A DNA stretch of 64,000 nucleotides from Shinisaurus crocodilurus (taxonomy: Eukaryota > Chordata > Lepidosauria > Squamata > Shinisauridae). The stretch lies in NCBI GenBank assembly GCA_021292165.1, contig CM037879.1, forward strand, positions 282,051,772-282,115,771. The letters are read 5' to 3'. The translations under genes and the position numbers were made by a program. This document shows, piece after piece, positions 31,975 to 41,384 of this stretch. The number at the start of each line of letters is the position of its first letter. Position 1 is the stretch's first letter. The notes beneath the pieces were generated by a model, which saw only the letters and a list, made by a program, of their open reading frames with translations, was not told where the DNA came from and did not search any database.

Positions 31975-32850
31975 AGTTTGTGCATCACAGTGGGAATTCC
32001 TGGATTGTTTAACCCAGGAATTTTAATTAACAATCCAGCAACACCGCAGAAACTCTGGGTTGTTTATGAGTTAAACCAGCAGTCCCCAACCTTTTTGGGA
32101 CCGAGGACTGGGTCCCGTGGAATAAACTTCTCCACGGACCGGGGGTGGTGGTGGTTGCCCACCGCTCACGGCAGCACCGCAGAACCAGGCTTTACTAAAA
32201 TGCTCATCGAGAGGCAAGGAGAGGGACGGGCGGTGGCGGCGGCAGCGGCATGCTCGCCGGAGCTCACGAGCACCCCGAGAGTCAGGACGGGGTGCTTGTG
32301 GCGCGTCCTGGTGGGCGGCGTGCCCCGCTGCGCCCCACTGCGCCAAGCACCCCGTCCTGGCTCTTGGGGTGCTCGTGAGCTCTGGCGAGCACCCCTCCGC
32401 CGCTGCTCGTCCCGCTCCTTGCCTCTCGATGAGCATTTGGGCGGTGCGGCAGCCAGGCGGCGCGGCGGCTGGGCACTGCGCAGCCCGGTTCTTAAGAGGC
32501 CACGGACCGGTCCCAGTCCGCAGACCGGGGGTTGGGGACCCCTGAGTTAAACAACCCTGAGTTAAACAACCCGGAGTTAACTGAACAACAAACTATGGGT
32601 TAACCCAGACCTTCCTGGGTTGTTAATTAAAACAGAAATTGCTTGGGTGCTCTGTTCATCACCTGGAATTCCTGGGTTAAACAACCCAGGAATTGCCACC
32701 ATGACATGCGGGCCCGGCCTCCATGGGTTCTCTTCCTGTGTTGTTCATGGGTAACAAACCATGGTTTGTTAGCATGGCTGTGTTTAGACATCACAACAAC
32801 CCAGAATTCAATACACATCAATCATGGGTTCGTGTAATGTGCAAACCACG
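31975..32850. mobile_element. GGGTTGTTTAA-type foldback MITEs, interrupted
   Basis: Repeated direct and inverted copies of AACCCAGGAATT, GGTTGTTTATGAGTTAAAC and AAACAACCC on both sides of a hAT insertion at 32077-32544. GGAATTCCTGGGTTAAACAA near 32667 and GGAATTCCTGGATTGTTTAA near 31992 form outer arms. The stretch from about 32700 to 32850 looks like a second, partial element. Confidence 0.6.
32077..32544. mobile_element. GC-rich hAT element with a long internal hairpin
   Basis: Termini are CAGCAGTCCCCAACC and GGTTGGGGACCCCTG (inverted), flanked by perfect 8-bp duplications AGTTAAAC at 32069-32076 and 32545-32552. A further inverted pair near the ends uses CCACGGACCGG. Inside, 32198-32304 and 32341-32438 are imperfect inverted repeats of about 100 bp beginning AAATGCTCATCGAGAGGCAA. 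Because the arms are coding-like, open frames on the two strands both contain MLIERQG and SPELTSTPR. These are mirror images, not genes. No transposase is present. Confidence 0.85.
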
Positions 32851-33113
32851 TCATTGTATTTAAATAGTTTCCTGCTATTTAAAATGACTTCTTGAGAGCT
32901 CTACAGTGATTTTGATGGCTACGTAGATTTCATAAAGAATTTGTATTCTTGATTGTTCCTGAGATATTTGTTATATTTAGAGTGTGTGTATGAGAGATGA
33001 TGTAAGGAAAATTAGGGAAAGGATTTCAGTCATCTTGTTACATAGCTGCAGGCATTATGATCACACAGCCCACTGAAAGTGGTGTTTCTTTGGATGGTGA
33101 TGTTGGGCTGGAG

Positions 33114-33250
33114 CAGTGGTTCCCAAGCTTGGGTCCCCCAGATGTTGCTGGACTACAGCTCCCAGCATCCCTTGCCATTAGCCATGCTGGCTGGGTATGC
33201 TGGGAGCTGTAGGCCAGCAACATCTGGGGACCAAAGATTGGAAACCACTG
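33114..33250. mobile_element. hAT-type foldback MITE with perfect 8-bp TSD
   Basis: CAGTGGTTCCCAAGCTTGGG to GATTGGAAACCACTG, with GGCTGGAG at 33106-33113 and 33251-33258. Arms contain CCCCAGATGTTGCTGGACTA and its inverse. Confidence 0.9.
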
Positions 33251-33854
33251 GGCTGGAGGATCGAAAGTGGGAGGTTGCACAGCAAGTCACACAGCGTTTC
33301 TATAATGCCTTTTTGTTCAGACAACATGATACTGTGTTGCCACCTGAACCTGAAAGTTCCTGAGCCCATTTGTCTGGGTATGTGAGACCATAAAGTTCAT
33401 ATCCGCTCTTAGACCCGTGCCCTTATTCAGTTAGTAACTGACCATTTATATCAGTCTTCCTTTTTTCGTGCAAGCTTGGAAGCCATTGATGACAATATGT
33501 GCTGAATGCTTTGGTGACATATTGCTATAAAAGCATTATTAAATTGTCCCTGAGACTGTGTATCTGTCTTGCAGCAATCTAATACAGAGAATCTCCCAGG
33601 AAATCTTAACAACTGTCAACTTGCAGCTGTAGTGAGATTTGATTTTGCATGGAAGAGCTGAGCTGCCTCTTCCCTGCTGGCAGAGCTAAATCTCCACCTT
33701 CCCTTGTTTATATGCTTCACCTTCCCTTCACCTACCCCACCCCTGTTGGTTATCTTTGGCATTCCTGTATTGTCTTTGAAGTCTGCATTACACATACTTG
33801 AGGACAGAGGCACTTTCAGAATGCTGATTTCAGTGAGAGTGAATTGTGGACTCA

Positions 33855-34383
33855 TATTTTATTTCTGTTTTATATCCCAGCTTTCCTCCAAGGGGTTTAA
33901 GGCAGTGTACATGGTCCTCCCCTATTTTTATTTTCTCAGTGGCCCTGAGAGGTAGGTTAGGCTGAGTCATAGGCCTGGCTGGCATGATCACCGTAGCCCA
34001 CCATGGCTTATTTAAGCCACAGTGGGTTACGGCGCACACCATTGTGAATATTCGAACCCGGTGCAGGGTGGGTTGTTGCCATCGTTAACAAGCCACCCCC
34101 AAACCAAAAACAGCCCATGAGTTAGATACAGCAACAACCCACCTTCGCTGGGCTTGGATGTCACAATAAGCTGTGGCGACTGCCTGCCACGGCCTGAATA
34201 TTCACAATGACCACCAGTATGCGGTGCAGCCCACCATGGCTTAAATAAGCAATGGAGGGCTGCAGCGATCATTTGAGTGGGCACATAGCGTCTAGCCAAA
34301 GGTCACCCAATTACCTTCATGACTGAATGGGGACTTGAACCTGGGTTTCCTCAGTGCTAGTCCAACACTCTAACCACTACACC
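33855..34383 (-). mobile_element. tRNA-SINE (minus) split by a foldback element
   Basis: The SINE tail and core occupy 33855-33965 (TTTATATCCCAGCTTTCCTC to GGTAGGTTAGGCTGAG). The rest resumes at 34286-34383 (TAGCCAAAGGTCACCC to CTAACCACTACACCAG). The gap holds another element. Both parts are quite diverged. Confidence 0.7.
33966..34285. mobile_element. Foldback element inside the split SINE
   Basis: CGTAGCCCACCATGGCTTAT near the left and GCAGCCCACCATGGCTTAAA near the right, with GGTGGGTTGTTGCCATCGTT against ATACAGCAACAACCCACCTT forming an inner inverted pair. Relatives at 5925 and 17516. Confidence 0.55.
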
Positions 34384-34539
34384 AGCCTTCCCCAACCTGG
34401 TGCTCTCCAGATGGCTTGGACTACAACTCCAGGATTCTTGACCATTAACCCTGCTGATGGGAGCTGAAGTCCTAAACACCTGGACTGATGGGAGTTGAAG
34501 TCCAAAGCACCTGGAGAGCACAAAGCTAGGGAAGGGTGC
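34383..34539. mobile_element. hAT foldback MITE with internal duplication
   Basis: CAGCCTTCCCCAACCTGGTG at the left and GGAGAGCACAAAGCTAGGGA at the right. ACTGATGGGAGTTGAAGTCC and its near copy CTGATGGGAGCTGAAGTCC show a duplication inside the right arm. It abuts the end of the SINE at 34383. Confidence 0.7.
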
Positions 34540-34653
34540 ACTCCACCGCAGCTTTGCAAATCAAGGTAAGGGCTTATCCTCTCTACTGTCTCCTCCATGC
34601 CAGGACTAGCACAATTTGGTGCCAGGACTGGAGTCTGTATAGCGGGTCCTGAA

Positions 34654-34893
34654 CCAGAGCCAGTGTGGCGTAGTGGTGAGAGTGTTGGACTGGGACTCGG
34701 GAGATCCGGGTTCTAGTCCCCGCTCAGCCATGAAACTCACTGGGTGACTTTGTGCCAGTCACTGCCTCTCAGCCTAACCTACCTCACAGGGTTGTTATGA
34801 GGATAAAATGGAGAGGAGGAGGAGGATTATGTAAGCCGCCTTGGGTTCCTTGCAGGAAAAAAGGTGGGGTATAAATATAATAAATAAATAAAT
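34654..34893 (+). mobile_element. tRNA-derived SINE with MIR-like core
   Basis: Full-length copy from CAGAGCCAGTGTGGCGTAGT to AATAAATAAATAAA. Contains GGGTTCTAGTCCCCGCTCAG (B box) and GGGTTGTTATGAGGATAAAA. Confidence 0.93.
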
Positions 34894-35269
34894 AAAATGT
34901 CATTCAGGGATCCAACCTGTATACACACACGCACTCCATCCAGCTCTGGCGGAAGGAGGGAACTACAGGGAAACCAGCCGAGCCACCAAGAAAGCCTCTT
35001 AGCAAGAAGAAGCCAGTGTGGGTCAAGTGAGACTTGATGATCCCCATAAAAGCTTTTCAGATCAGGCTTGTGCTCTGGTCTGAGCAACAAGGGTACTTAG
35101 AAGCTGTGTCCTCCGGGACGCATTGCTGTAGCTTTTGCCTGTCTTTTCCCTCAATTTAACTGTGGCTGGGTATAGCTGCTGGGATGAGGAGGCAGTGCCC
35201 CTACGTTCACTCCTCGGGTCTTGTGGCTAGGGAAGAGGGTCAGTGAGGGACTGTATGTGGAGGGGGTTA

Positions 35270-35760
35270 TTACGGTATTTATTTACTTATTTACTGCATT
35301 GCTAAACCACCCAATCAACTAAATTCTGTAGGCAGTATTCAGATTAAAAACATAAAATGCAAAGTAACATTAAAACAATGATAATGAAACAAGTCTGATA
35401 AAACAGCACCAGAACATGATAAAACCAGCAACAGCGGTAAAATAGTGCAAAGATTTCAAAGCACTAAACCAGTTCCTAAAATGCCTGGGAAAATAAAAAA
35501 TATATTCACCTGGCACTGGTAAGACCATAATGTAGGCGCTAGGTGAGCCTCTCTGGGGAGGGTATCCCACAGATGGGGTGCCACCACTGAAAAGCCCTCT
35601 CTTCTTCTAGACACCCAACTCACCTCATTTGGTGGGGGCACCTGGAAAAAGGACTCGGATGCGAACTTTAGGGTCTGGGTAGCTAAATATGGGAGGAGAT
35701 ACTCCTTCAGGTAACCTGAACCAAGATTAAGCTGATCTCTTTTCTTCCTCACCGAACACT
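35270..35760 (-). mobile_element. CR1/L2-like LINE 3' end (minus)
   Basis: On the minus strand, a frame reads FSVVAPHLWDTLPREAHLAP, typical of the last residues of CR1/L2 ORF2 proteins, after RRREG. It is followed by a 3' UTR to about 35270, where TATTTATTTACTTATTTACT marks the tail. Only the end of the element is present. Confidence 0.7.
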
Positions 35761-36954
35761 AAGAAAACAACATGAATGCAATAAGTAGTCGCATACTTTA
35801 AGAGTGTCGTATGGAGAGTACATAGTCTGCCCGTAGGATTATGTCATCTTTATTATTCCTTATCTTAACTATTTATGAAGTTTAGAACCATGTAAGATAA
35901 TGGAACAGGAATGGAGATAGGTTTACAAGTTCTTCTAGCTTTTAAAAAAATATATTTTTATTAGTTTTTAAAATGTGGAATACACCAAAACAAAGAAACT
36001 CCATAGAAAGAAAGAAAAATGAAGGAGGGGGAGGAATAGAATTTTCTTACAGTGATTTAAATAGATCCATTATTGTAAATATGTATGAAATATATATCCA
36101 TGAGTTTCAAAAAGTATATAGTAATACAATTATCAATAAAAATAGTTATGCATAAACTTCAGAAAAAGCAAACCAAATAATCCATGTATTTATCCATCCG
36201 CAGGTGGCGTCTAAATACCACCCGCTCAAATGTTGAAAGCGTTATTAGGTCCTCAATCCATTGTGTTATAGGAGGTGAGCGTTTATCTTTCCAGTGTTGT
36301 AAAATCAGTCTTTTGGCTGTCAAGAGGGCGTGGAAAATCCACATGCATTGTCCTTGTGATAAATTCCATACAGCAGGTATATAATTTAATAGAACGTGTG
36401 CATCAGTAAATATTAAGGAGCATTCTAATTACCGTAGCTGAGGGGAAAAAACCCATCCATATCTTGCTCTGATACTTTTTTACCTTTACTATATTACTAT
36501 ACAAATTGGAATAAAATTTTAAAAATTGTAAATTTATATCTTTAGGGGAAGTGTGTATCATATCACTCTCATCTTTAATAGCAGAAATAACACCTTGATG
36601 CTTTTTCTGTTTAAGGCAATGTGCCAAAAGCTTACTTGGACGTTCACCATTTTCCCAGTATGCCTGGCGTAAACAAGTTAAAGCAAATTCTGCCTGCTGT
36701 GAAAGAATATTATTCATTTCATATTTAATGCTCTGTAGCTCCTGATAAAGTTGTGCAGTTGGAGAAGTAGCAAACTGAGTTATAAGGGATTTCAACTTCT
36801 CACTCAAAACTACTCGCTGCATTTAAAAAAATTGTGTTCTTATGGGAAGCGTAAGCAATAATTTGGCCCCGTATAAAAGCTTTACTGGCCTCCCACTCAA
36901 CAGCACAAGAATCAACTGTGCCCTCATTAATTTCAAAGTATTCAGTTAATTCTG

Positions 36955-37269
36955 CTAAGATCTGCTTTTTAAACGTCTCATCATTAAGCAGGAAACATTT
37001 AAACTCCAAAGAGCAGGGGGCCTAAGTGAATCTGAAAATTGCAACTCCAGACAAACTGGGGCATGATCAGAAACTACCATCATTTCAATTTTACAGACAG
37101 TTATATAACGTAACAACGATGTAGTAACCAAAAAATAATTTAATCGAAAAGAATTATGATGAACAGGTGAAATAAATGTGTAGTCCCTTTCAAAAGGGTG
37201 CAAAGCTCTCCATACATCAATCAAACCAAATTCAGCCGTATAAGCCTGAAGTGTAAGTCTCAGCAACAA
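36955..37269 (-). pseudogene. L1 ORF2 endonuclease C-terminal part
   Basis: The frame reads DVWRALHPFERDYTFISPVH, then NSFRLNYFLVTTSLL and VVSDHAPVCLEL. The SDHAP string is the conserved catalytic-end motif of apurinic endonuclease domains in L1 ORF2p, with the histidine intact. The N-terminal half of the endonuclease is missing through 5' truncation. The frame continues, shifted, at 36800-37009 (linker, EWEASKAFIRGQIIAYAS) and 36403-36822 (ENGERPSKLLAHCLKQKK). It is inactive. Confidence 0.8.
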
Positions 37270-37288
37270 GTGTAAGTCTCAGCAACAA
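37251..37288. repeat. 19-bp tandem direct repeat at the L1 5' end
   Basis: GTGTAAGTCTCAGCAACAA occurs twice, back to back, exactly where the L1 coding sequence ends. Confidence 0.9.
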
Positions 37289-37872
37289 TGTTCCTATGAA
37301 CATTGGGGGAGCAGGAAACAAGGCTCATTTCATAAATGTTTAAACATTAACATGGAAACAGAAAATGAGACAAAGGTGAACAAAGTAAGTTCATGTTTTG
37401 TTTACAATTAACCCTTTGATATGTTGGCAGATTTCTGGGCTGCTCGGTGCTATTGGCTATACTGGTTATAGGAACCCCTGAATTCATTTCATGCTCTGAC
37501 TTGGTTTATCTATTCAAGTGGTAATCTAAGATTGCAGTGAGTTGAGGGGAGGGTCACTAAGCCCTGATAAGATAGGGCTTTTCAATAACCCCTCATTCAT
37601 TCTGTTCTAAATGATCAAATAAATAGTGGGGGAGTTGTCTGTCCTGTGAATGACCCAAAACAATCAGCAAGGGGCTATGGCTGAAACATCCTAACCAGCT
37701 TCTATAAAGCAAGTTGCCTTAATAACAACACTGATAGAGTAACCTAACCTCTGTCTTGGTTAGCATTAACTTGGGACTTGTTTTACCCAATATATCCTTG
37801 ATAAATGATGGACTTGGTAATAGCAAGCTGTTTGCTCTTGACCAGTATAAGAAGCTGTCTACACTTGCTATA

Positions 37873-38101
37873 CAGGCAGTCCCCGGGTTAAGAACGTCCG
37901 ACTTACTGACAACTCGTACTTATGAGCGGTCTTCCGGGTTCCCCAGCTCTACGTCATTTACGTAGAGTATAGCATAGTATACGTAATTTATGCAATTTGC
38001 GAAAATGCCCTATACTATGCTATACTGTTCCGATGTATGTACAAATGCGACTTAAAGACATTCTTAAGAACGGAACTCATTCATAACCTGGGGACTGCAT
38101 G
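37873..38101. mobile_element. Tigger-like MITE, uninterrupted
   Basis: CAGGCAGTCCCCGGGTTAAG to CATAACCTGGGGACTGCATG between TA dinucleotides (37871-37872 and 38102-38103). 229 bp; same family as 29979-30439. Confidence 0.88.
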
Positions 38102-38479
38102 TATATAACAGTGGACATTATACTTCAGAGATGGTCACTTGATTGACCACCAGAGTTTGAATTCAGACATCCAACCTAATTTTTTTGGACCACTAACACA
38201 CTGTTACTCTGTTTGGGAAGGCAAGCAGGTTTCAGATCCCACAACTCCTGCTGCATTAGGTCATTACCAGCTGCTTTTGTACATTGCTGAATGTCTGGAT
38301 CATTTTCATTGTGCATGCATGTGGTTTTATATATTTATAAATACAGTGGTTTTTGGTTCTATTTCTTAGGAGTGAAGCTATGCTACTGTAAGGAAGCCTC
38401 TTTAGTGTGTTGCCGTGCAGTTTTCAACACTTTAACATGTGTTGAAAGGGAGTCAAATGATTGCAATCCATAGAAATCT

Positions 38480-38532
38480 TTGTAAGCCACTCTGAGAGCC
38501 TTTTCTGGCTGAAGAGTGGGGTATAAATGCAG
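38480..38532 (+). mobile_element. LINE-type 3' tail fragment
   Basis: TTTGTAAGCCACTCTGAGAG, GAAGAGTGGGGTATAAATGC, as at 15545-15595. A MITE has landed in the TA after AATGCAG. Confidence 0.7.
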
Positions 38533-38534
38533 TA

Positions 38535-38785
38535 CAGTAATACCTTGGATTACAAGTAACTTGGTTTGAGAGCATTTTGCAAGACAAGCAAATTTTTAAA
38601 TATTTATTTAATTTTTTTTTACTTGATATACAAGCGTCGTCTTGCAATACAAGTACTGTAGTACGGCTTAAATTAAAAATCTCTATACAAATTTTTTTGG
38701 GGGGGATTTCGTTTTGATATAAGAGTGTTTTGGATTACAAGCACGTTTCCGGAACGAATTATGCTCTCAATCCAAGGCATGACTG
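38535..38785. mobile_element. Tigger-like MITE, copy 2 of 3
   Basis: CAGTAATACCTTGGATTACA to CAATCCAAGGCATGACTG, TA on both sides. It is followed at once by a (CGTA)n(CATA)n microsatellite at 38786-38825. Confidence 0.9.
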
Positions 38786-38825
38786 TACGTACGTACGTAC
38801 GTACATACATACATACATACATACA
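38786..38825. repeat. (CGTA)n(CATA)n microsatellite
   Basis: ACGTACGTACGTACGTACAT then CATACATACATACATAC. The change of CG to CA along the array suits deamination of a CpG-containing repeat. Confidence 0.95.
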
Positions 38826-39374
38826 AAGCAGGACCTTAATGCTGTGGAGCAATGCTGAACTTGGAATGTTTGGATGTTTCCAGCTAAAACACAGCTAGGA
38901 AGTGGGGCTGTAATCTTATAGGTTTCTCTTTGTTAAGCTTGTTGCAAGCAAACATCACTCTTTGAACAGGAACATTCTGATCTATGTTCATGTTTAACAA
39001 TTTCAACTAAGATACTGTGTAGCCAAGGAAAATGCCAATTGGTATTCTCTGCTACAAACACTGCTGTCCTTGATATGCTTCATCTGTCTTCTGTGAAACA
39101 GTTTATTGAAATCTTCTTGTTTCTTCTGGGATGGAATGCTGGGCGTGTAGGCTGGTGTAGAAAATACTTGTGTGTCTTCTGTGAAAGACACTTTGCTTTC
39201 AACAACCAGCACCATTGTTTTGAAAATCTGTGGCCAGTAAAGTGTGGCTTACATTGGACTCAGTGTTTAAAATATGTAAAGATGAGAATTCAACCAAGCT
39301 GGGTTATCTGAAGCTCCTGTTTGCAACAAATGGAAGAAATAGATTTTTCAACCTTTTGCCTTGGATTTTTCTAG
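38826..39374. other. Intron before the candidate first exon at 39445
   Basis: No repeat and no gene recognised. This is where a second USP6NL promoter would be expected if 39445 lies in a first exon. No CpG island or convincing TATA box is seen. Confidence 0.4.
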
Positions 39375-39444
39375 TTGTGTGAACAGAATGGGCATTGTGT
39401 CTTTGCTTACTATGTGGTGATCTGGACATAAAGGATCTTACTCA
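39375..39444 (+). other. USP6NL: Possible 5' UTR of the 39445 exon
   Basis: A TTTTTCTAG acceptor-like string ends at 39374, so the exon could start at 39375 if a non-coding exon lies upstream. Alternatively transcription starts here. A TGA in frame with the ATG at 39418-39420 supports a start at 39445. Confidence 0.35.
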
Positions 39445-39505
39445 ATGAGGACCAAAGCTGTAAACAGCATTCATGATGGGACAAGAAAAGAAAACTCAAG
39501 AAAGG
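39445..39505 (+). CDS. USP6NL: Candidate alternative first coding exon of USP6NL
   Basis: The exon begins with ATG at 39445 (weak context, CTCA before ATG) and encodes 20 residues, MRTKAVNSIHDGTRKENSRK, plus one base. The donor is AAGG|GTAAAT at 39506-39507. The left-over G combines with the GT of exon 52615 to code Gly, giving ...NSRK-G-SDAEHD and no frame change. An in-frame TGA lies 25 bases upstream. The product is a short, polar, basic N-terminal extension. If the exon at 1061-1133 were spliced to the acceptor at 39374, the frame would meet a TGA at once, so the two exons are alternatives and not consecutive. I think a known USP6NL isoform may have a similar N-terminus but cannot be sure. 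Confidence 0.6.
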
Positions 39506-41265
39506 GTAAATTGTATTTCAAAATTAAAATTTTACTCTGCTGTTCTTTATGTCTTTTAAGAGATGGTGGAAGTTGGATTAAAGTAGCATCTGGCACCCCA
39601 GGAAATCTGTTTTCAAGTAACTTTCTTTTTAAAATAGGCAGGCCTTGCTTCAAGTAAATGTAGTTAGGTTTGATCTGACTGTAAATTATCTGTCTTTAAC
39701 TTTTAAATGAGCATTCCATAATTTATATAGAATCATGCCACTCCTGTCTCTTACACTGAAAATTTGGAAAACATAACTTTATTATATTACCATGACTTCA
39801 AAAGATAAAACACTATTTTTTAAAGGGGTAATAACCTCTTTAATAATTTCTAGTGTTTTTAACATGTATCTTTGTGGTTTCATGAACTTATGCCTGTAAT
39901 CATATGTACATCTGTGAATCACGGCAAAACATTTTTATTTGGATGAAAAGCTTTCTGTGGTTGGGTTTATGCAGGGAAGGGGTCTTTTTTGTTTAATAAA
40001 TTTCTTACTGAATTTTGGTTTTAGTGTGGCTGGATGAGCCAGAAATCCAACTAAAATAAATAGTGTTCATGTATGAACACTTGTTTTATAGAATGGTTTT
40101 AGTGGGCATTAAGTACTTTGGACACTGCGGCATGGTCATTTTTCAACTATACCTTTTAAAGGTAGGGTAGAGACTTGACTTTGCTTACATATCTCTGTAA
40201 ACCATTGTGTACGTTGGTGCTTCTCTACAAAATATTTTAAGCTATTAGGGGTTGGAAGGACGGAAATAACTTCTTATATTATGTAAATGATCCTCTACCA
40301 TGAATGCAACTTACTTTATTAAATCTGTATCTCACCTTTCCTCTAGGAAAAGGTACTTTGGATATCTGGGTAATTTGCAGTAGATTGGCAAAGGTTTGGG
40401 GTTTTTTACTCAACAACAGCAAGTGGGGAGGGGGACGACCTGTCAGTTTTGTTGTGCTAATGGTTTATTAGCCTCAGTGCTGTCTGTAAAATGGGAGGAT
40501 AAATTGGTTGCCTTTGGCCTGGCTTTTTTTGCAGCAGTGCTGGCCAGTTTTTGAAGCTTCATATTAAAATCCCTGATCTGTAGTAACTCATCTGTAGACT
40601 TATACATTCAAGTTATCTCAACGTATGGCACAGGGGTACAATAGATAATTGGCTGCACCCCCCTGAGTGGTTTCACCCTCCAGCAACTTTTTTTGCACAT
40701 GGCTCTGTTTGGTGAATCTTGGGGCTCTAGTAAAAAAAACCCACACAAAGTAAATTCTGCAAGCCCAAATTCTTTCTACTTCTGCTCTAAGGAGGAACGG
40801 TGGTGCACATGCGGTTCCTAGGTAGTCTCCAGTTCAGAAACTGATGAGACCCACACTTGCTTAGCTTCAGCAAGGATTCAGCATTATTTGCAATTGGTGC
40901 ATATTCTCAGCTATTTCAACAGGTCAGTGGAAGAGCTTTTGGAAGTGGTGTTGCAGATGAGCAACATCTGTTGATAATGATTGCAGCCAGTAGCTCATGC
41001 GACTGAACTTTTCAGTAGTGGAATGTGGAAACAAGTAATTTGAATGATGGAAATCTAAAATGATGCACAATTTCCTGACTGCTAGGTAACTGCTCCAGCT
41101 CCAAATGAGTCACTGGAGGAAGAGAACCAAATCAACAGAATTCTCCTTTTGCCTGCATACTAGAACAAGATGCTGTTCACTCGTGATTGCTTCACTTCCA
41201 CTTCAAATAGTCAAAAGTGACAATTTCAATGCATAGAAGCAGTATATATGTTGGTAGATCAGAGC
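39506..41265. other. USP6NL intron, quiet
   Basis: No gene, no exon and no repeat recognised. AT-rich. Confidence 0.5.
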
Positions 41266-41384
41266 CGACTGCCCCGACCTGGTGCACTCCAGATGTGTTG
41301 GACTACAACTCCCATATGCTGGCTGTGGGGTTATGGGAGTTGTATTCCAACACATCTAGAAGGCACCAGGTTGGGGAAGGCTGG
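41266..41384. mobile_element. hAT-type foldback MITE
   Basis: ACCTGGTGCACTCCAGATGT, GTTGGACTACAACTCCCATA and the mirror GGAGTTGTATTCCAACACAT to GGTTGGGGAAGGCTGG. Flanks ATCAGAGC (41258-41265) and ATCAGAAT (41385-41392) fit an 8-bp duplication with two changes. Confidence 0.8.

Larger units (their letters stand above)
35941..37290 (-). mobile_element. L1 retrotransposon with internal deletion, antisense
   Basis: The 3' end is at the left (TTTTTATTAGTTTTTAAAAT, tail on minus). Reading the minus strand from 37269: the C-terminal half of the endonuclease, the linker after it, the start of the reverse transcriptase region, then a jump near 36420 to the extreme ORF2 C-terminus (36159-36344). The catalytic reverse transcriptase core is missing. 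Frame changes occur at about 37000 and 36810. The 5' end is truncated. No target site duplication was confirmed; a 19-bp direct repeat lies at 37251-37288. Confidence 0.8.

Noticed and set aside
31978..32550. Open frames of 190 (plus) and 121 (minus) codons
   Set aside because: Both arise from the GC-rich inverted repeat of a hAT element. They are mirror translations of one hairpin.
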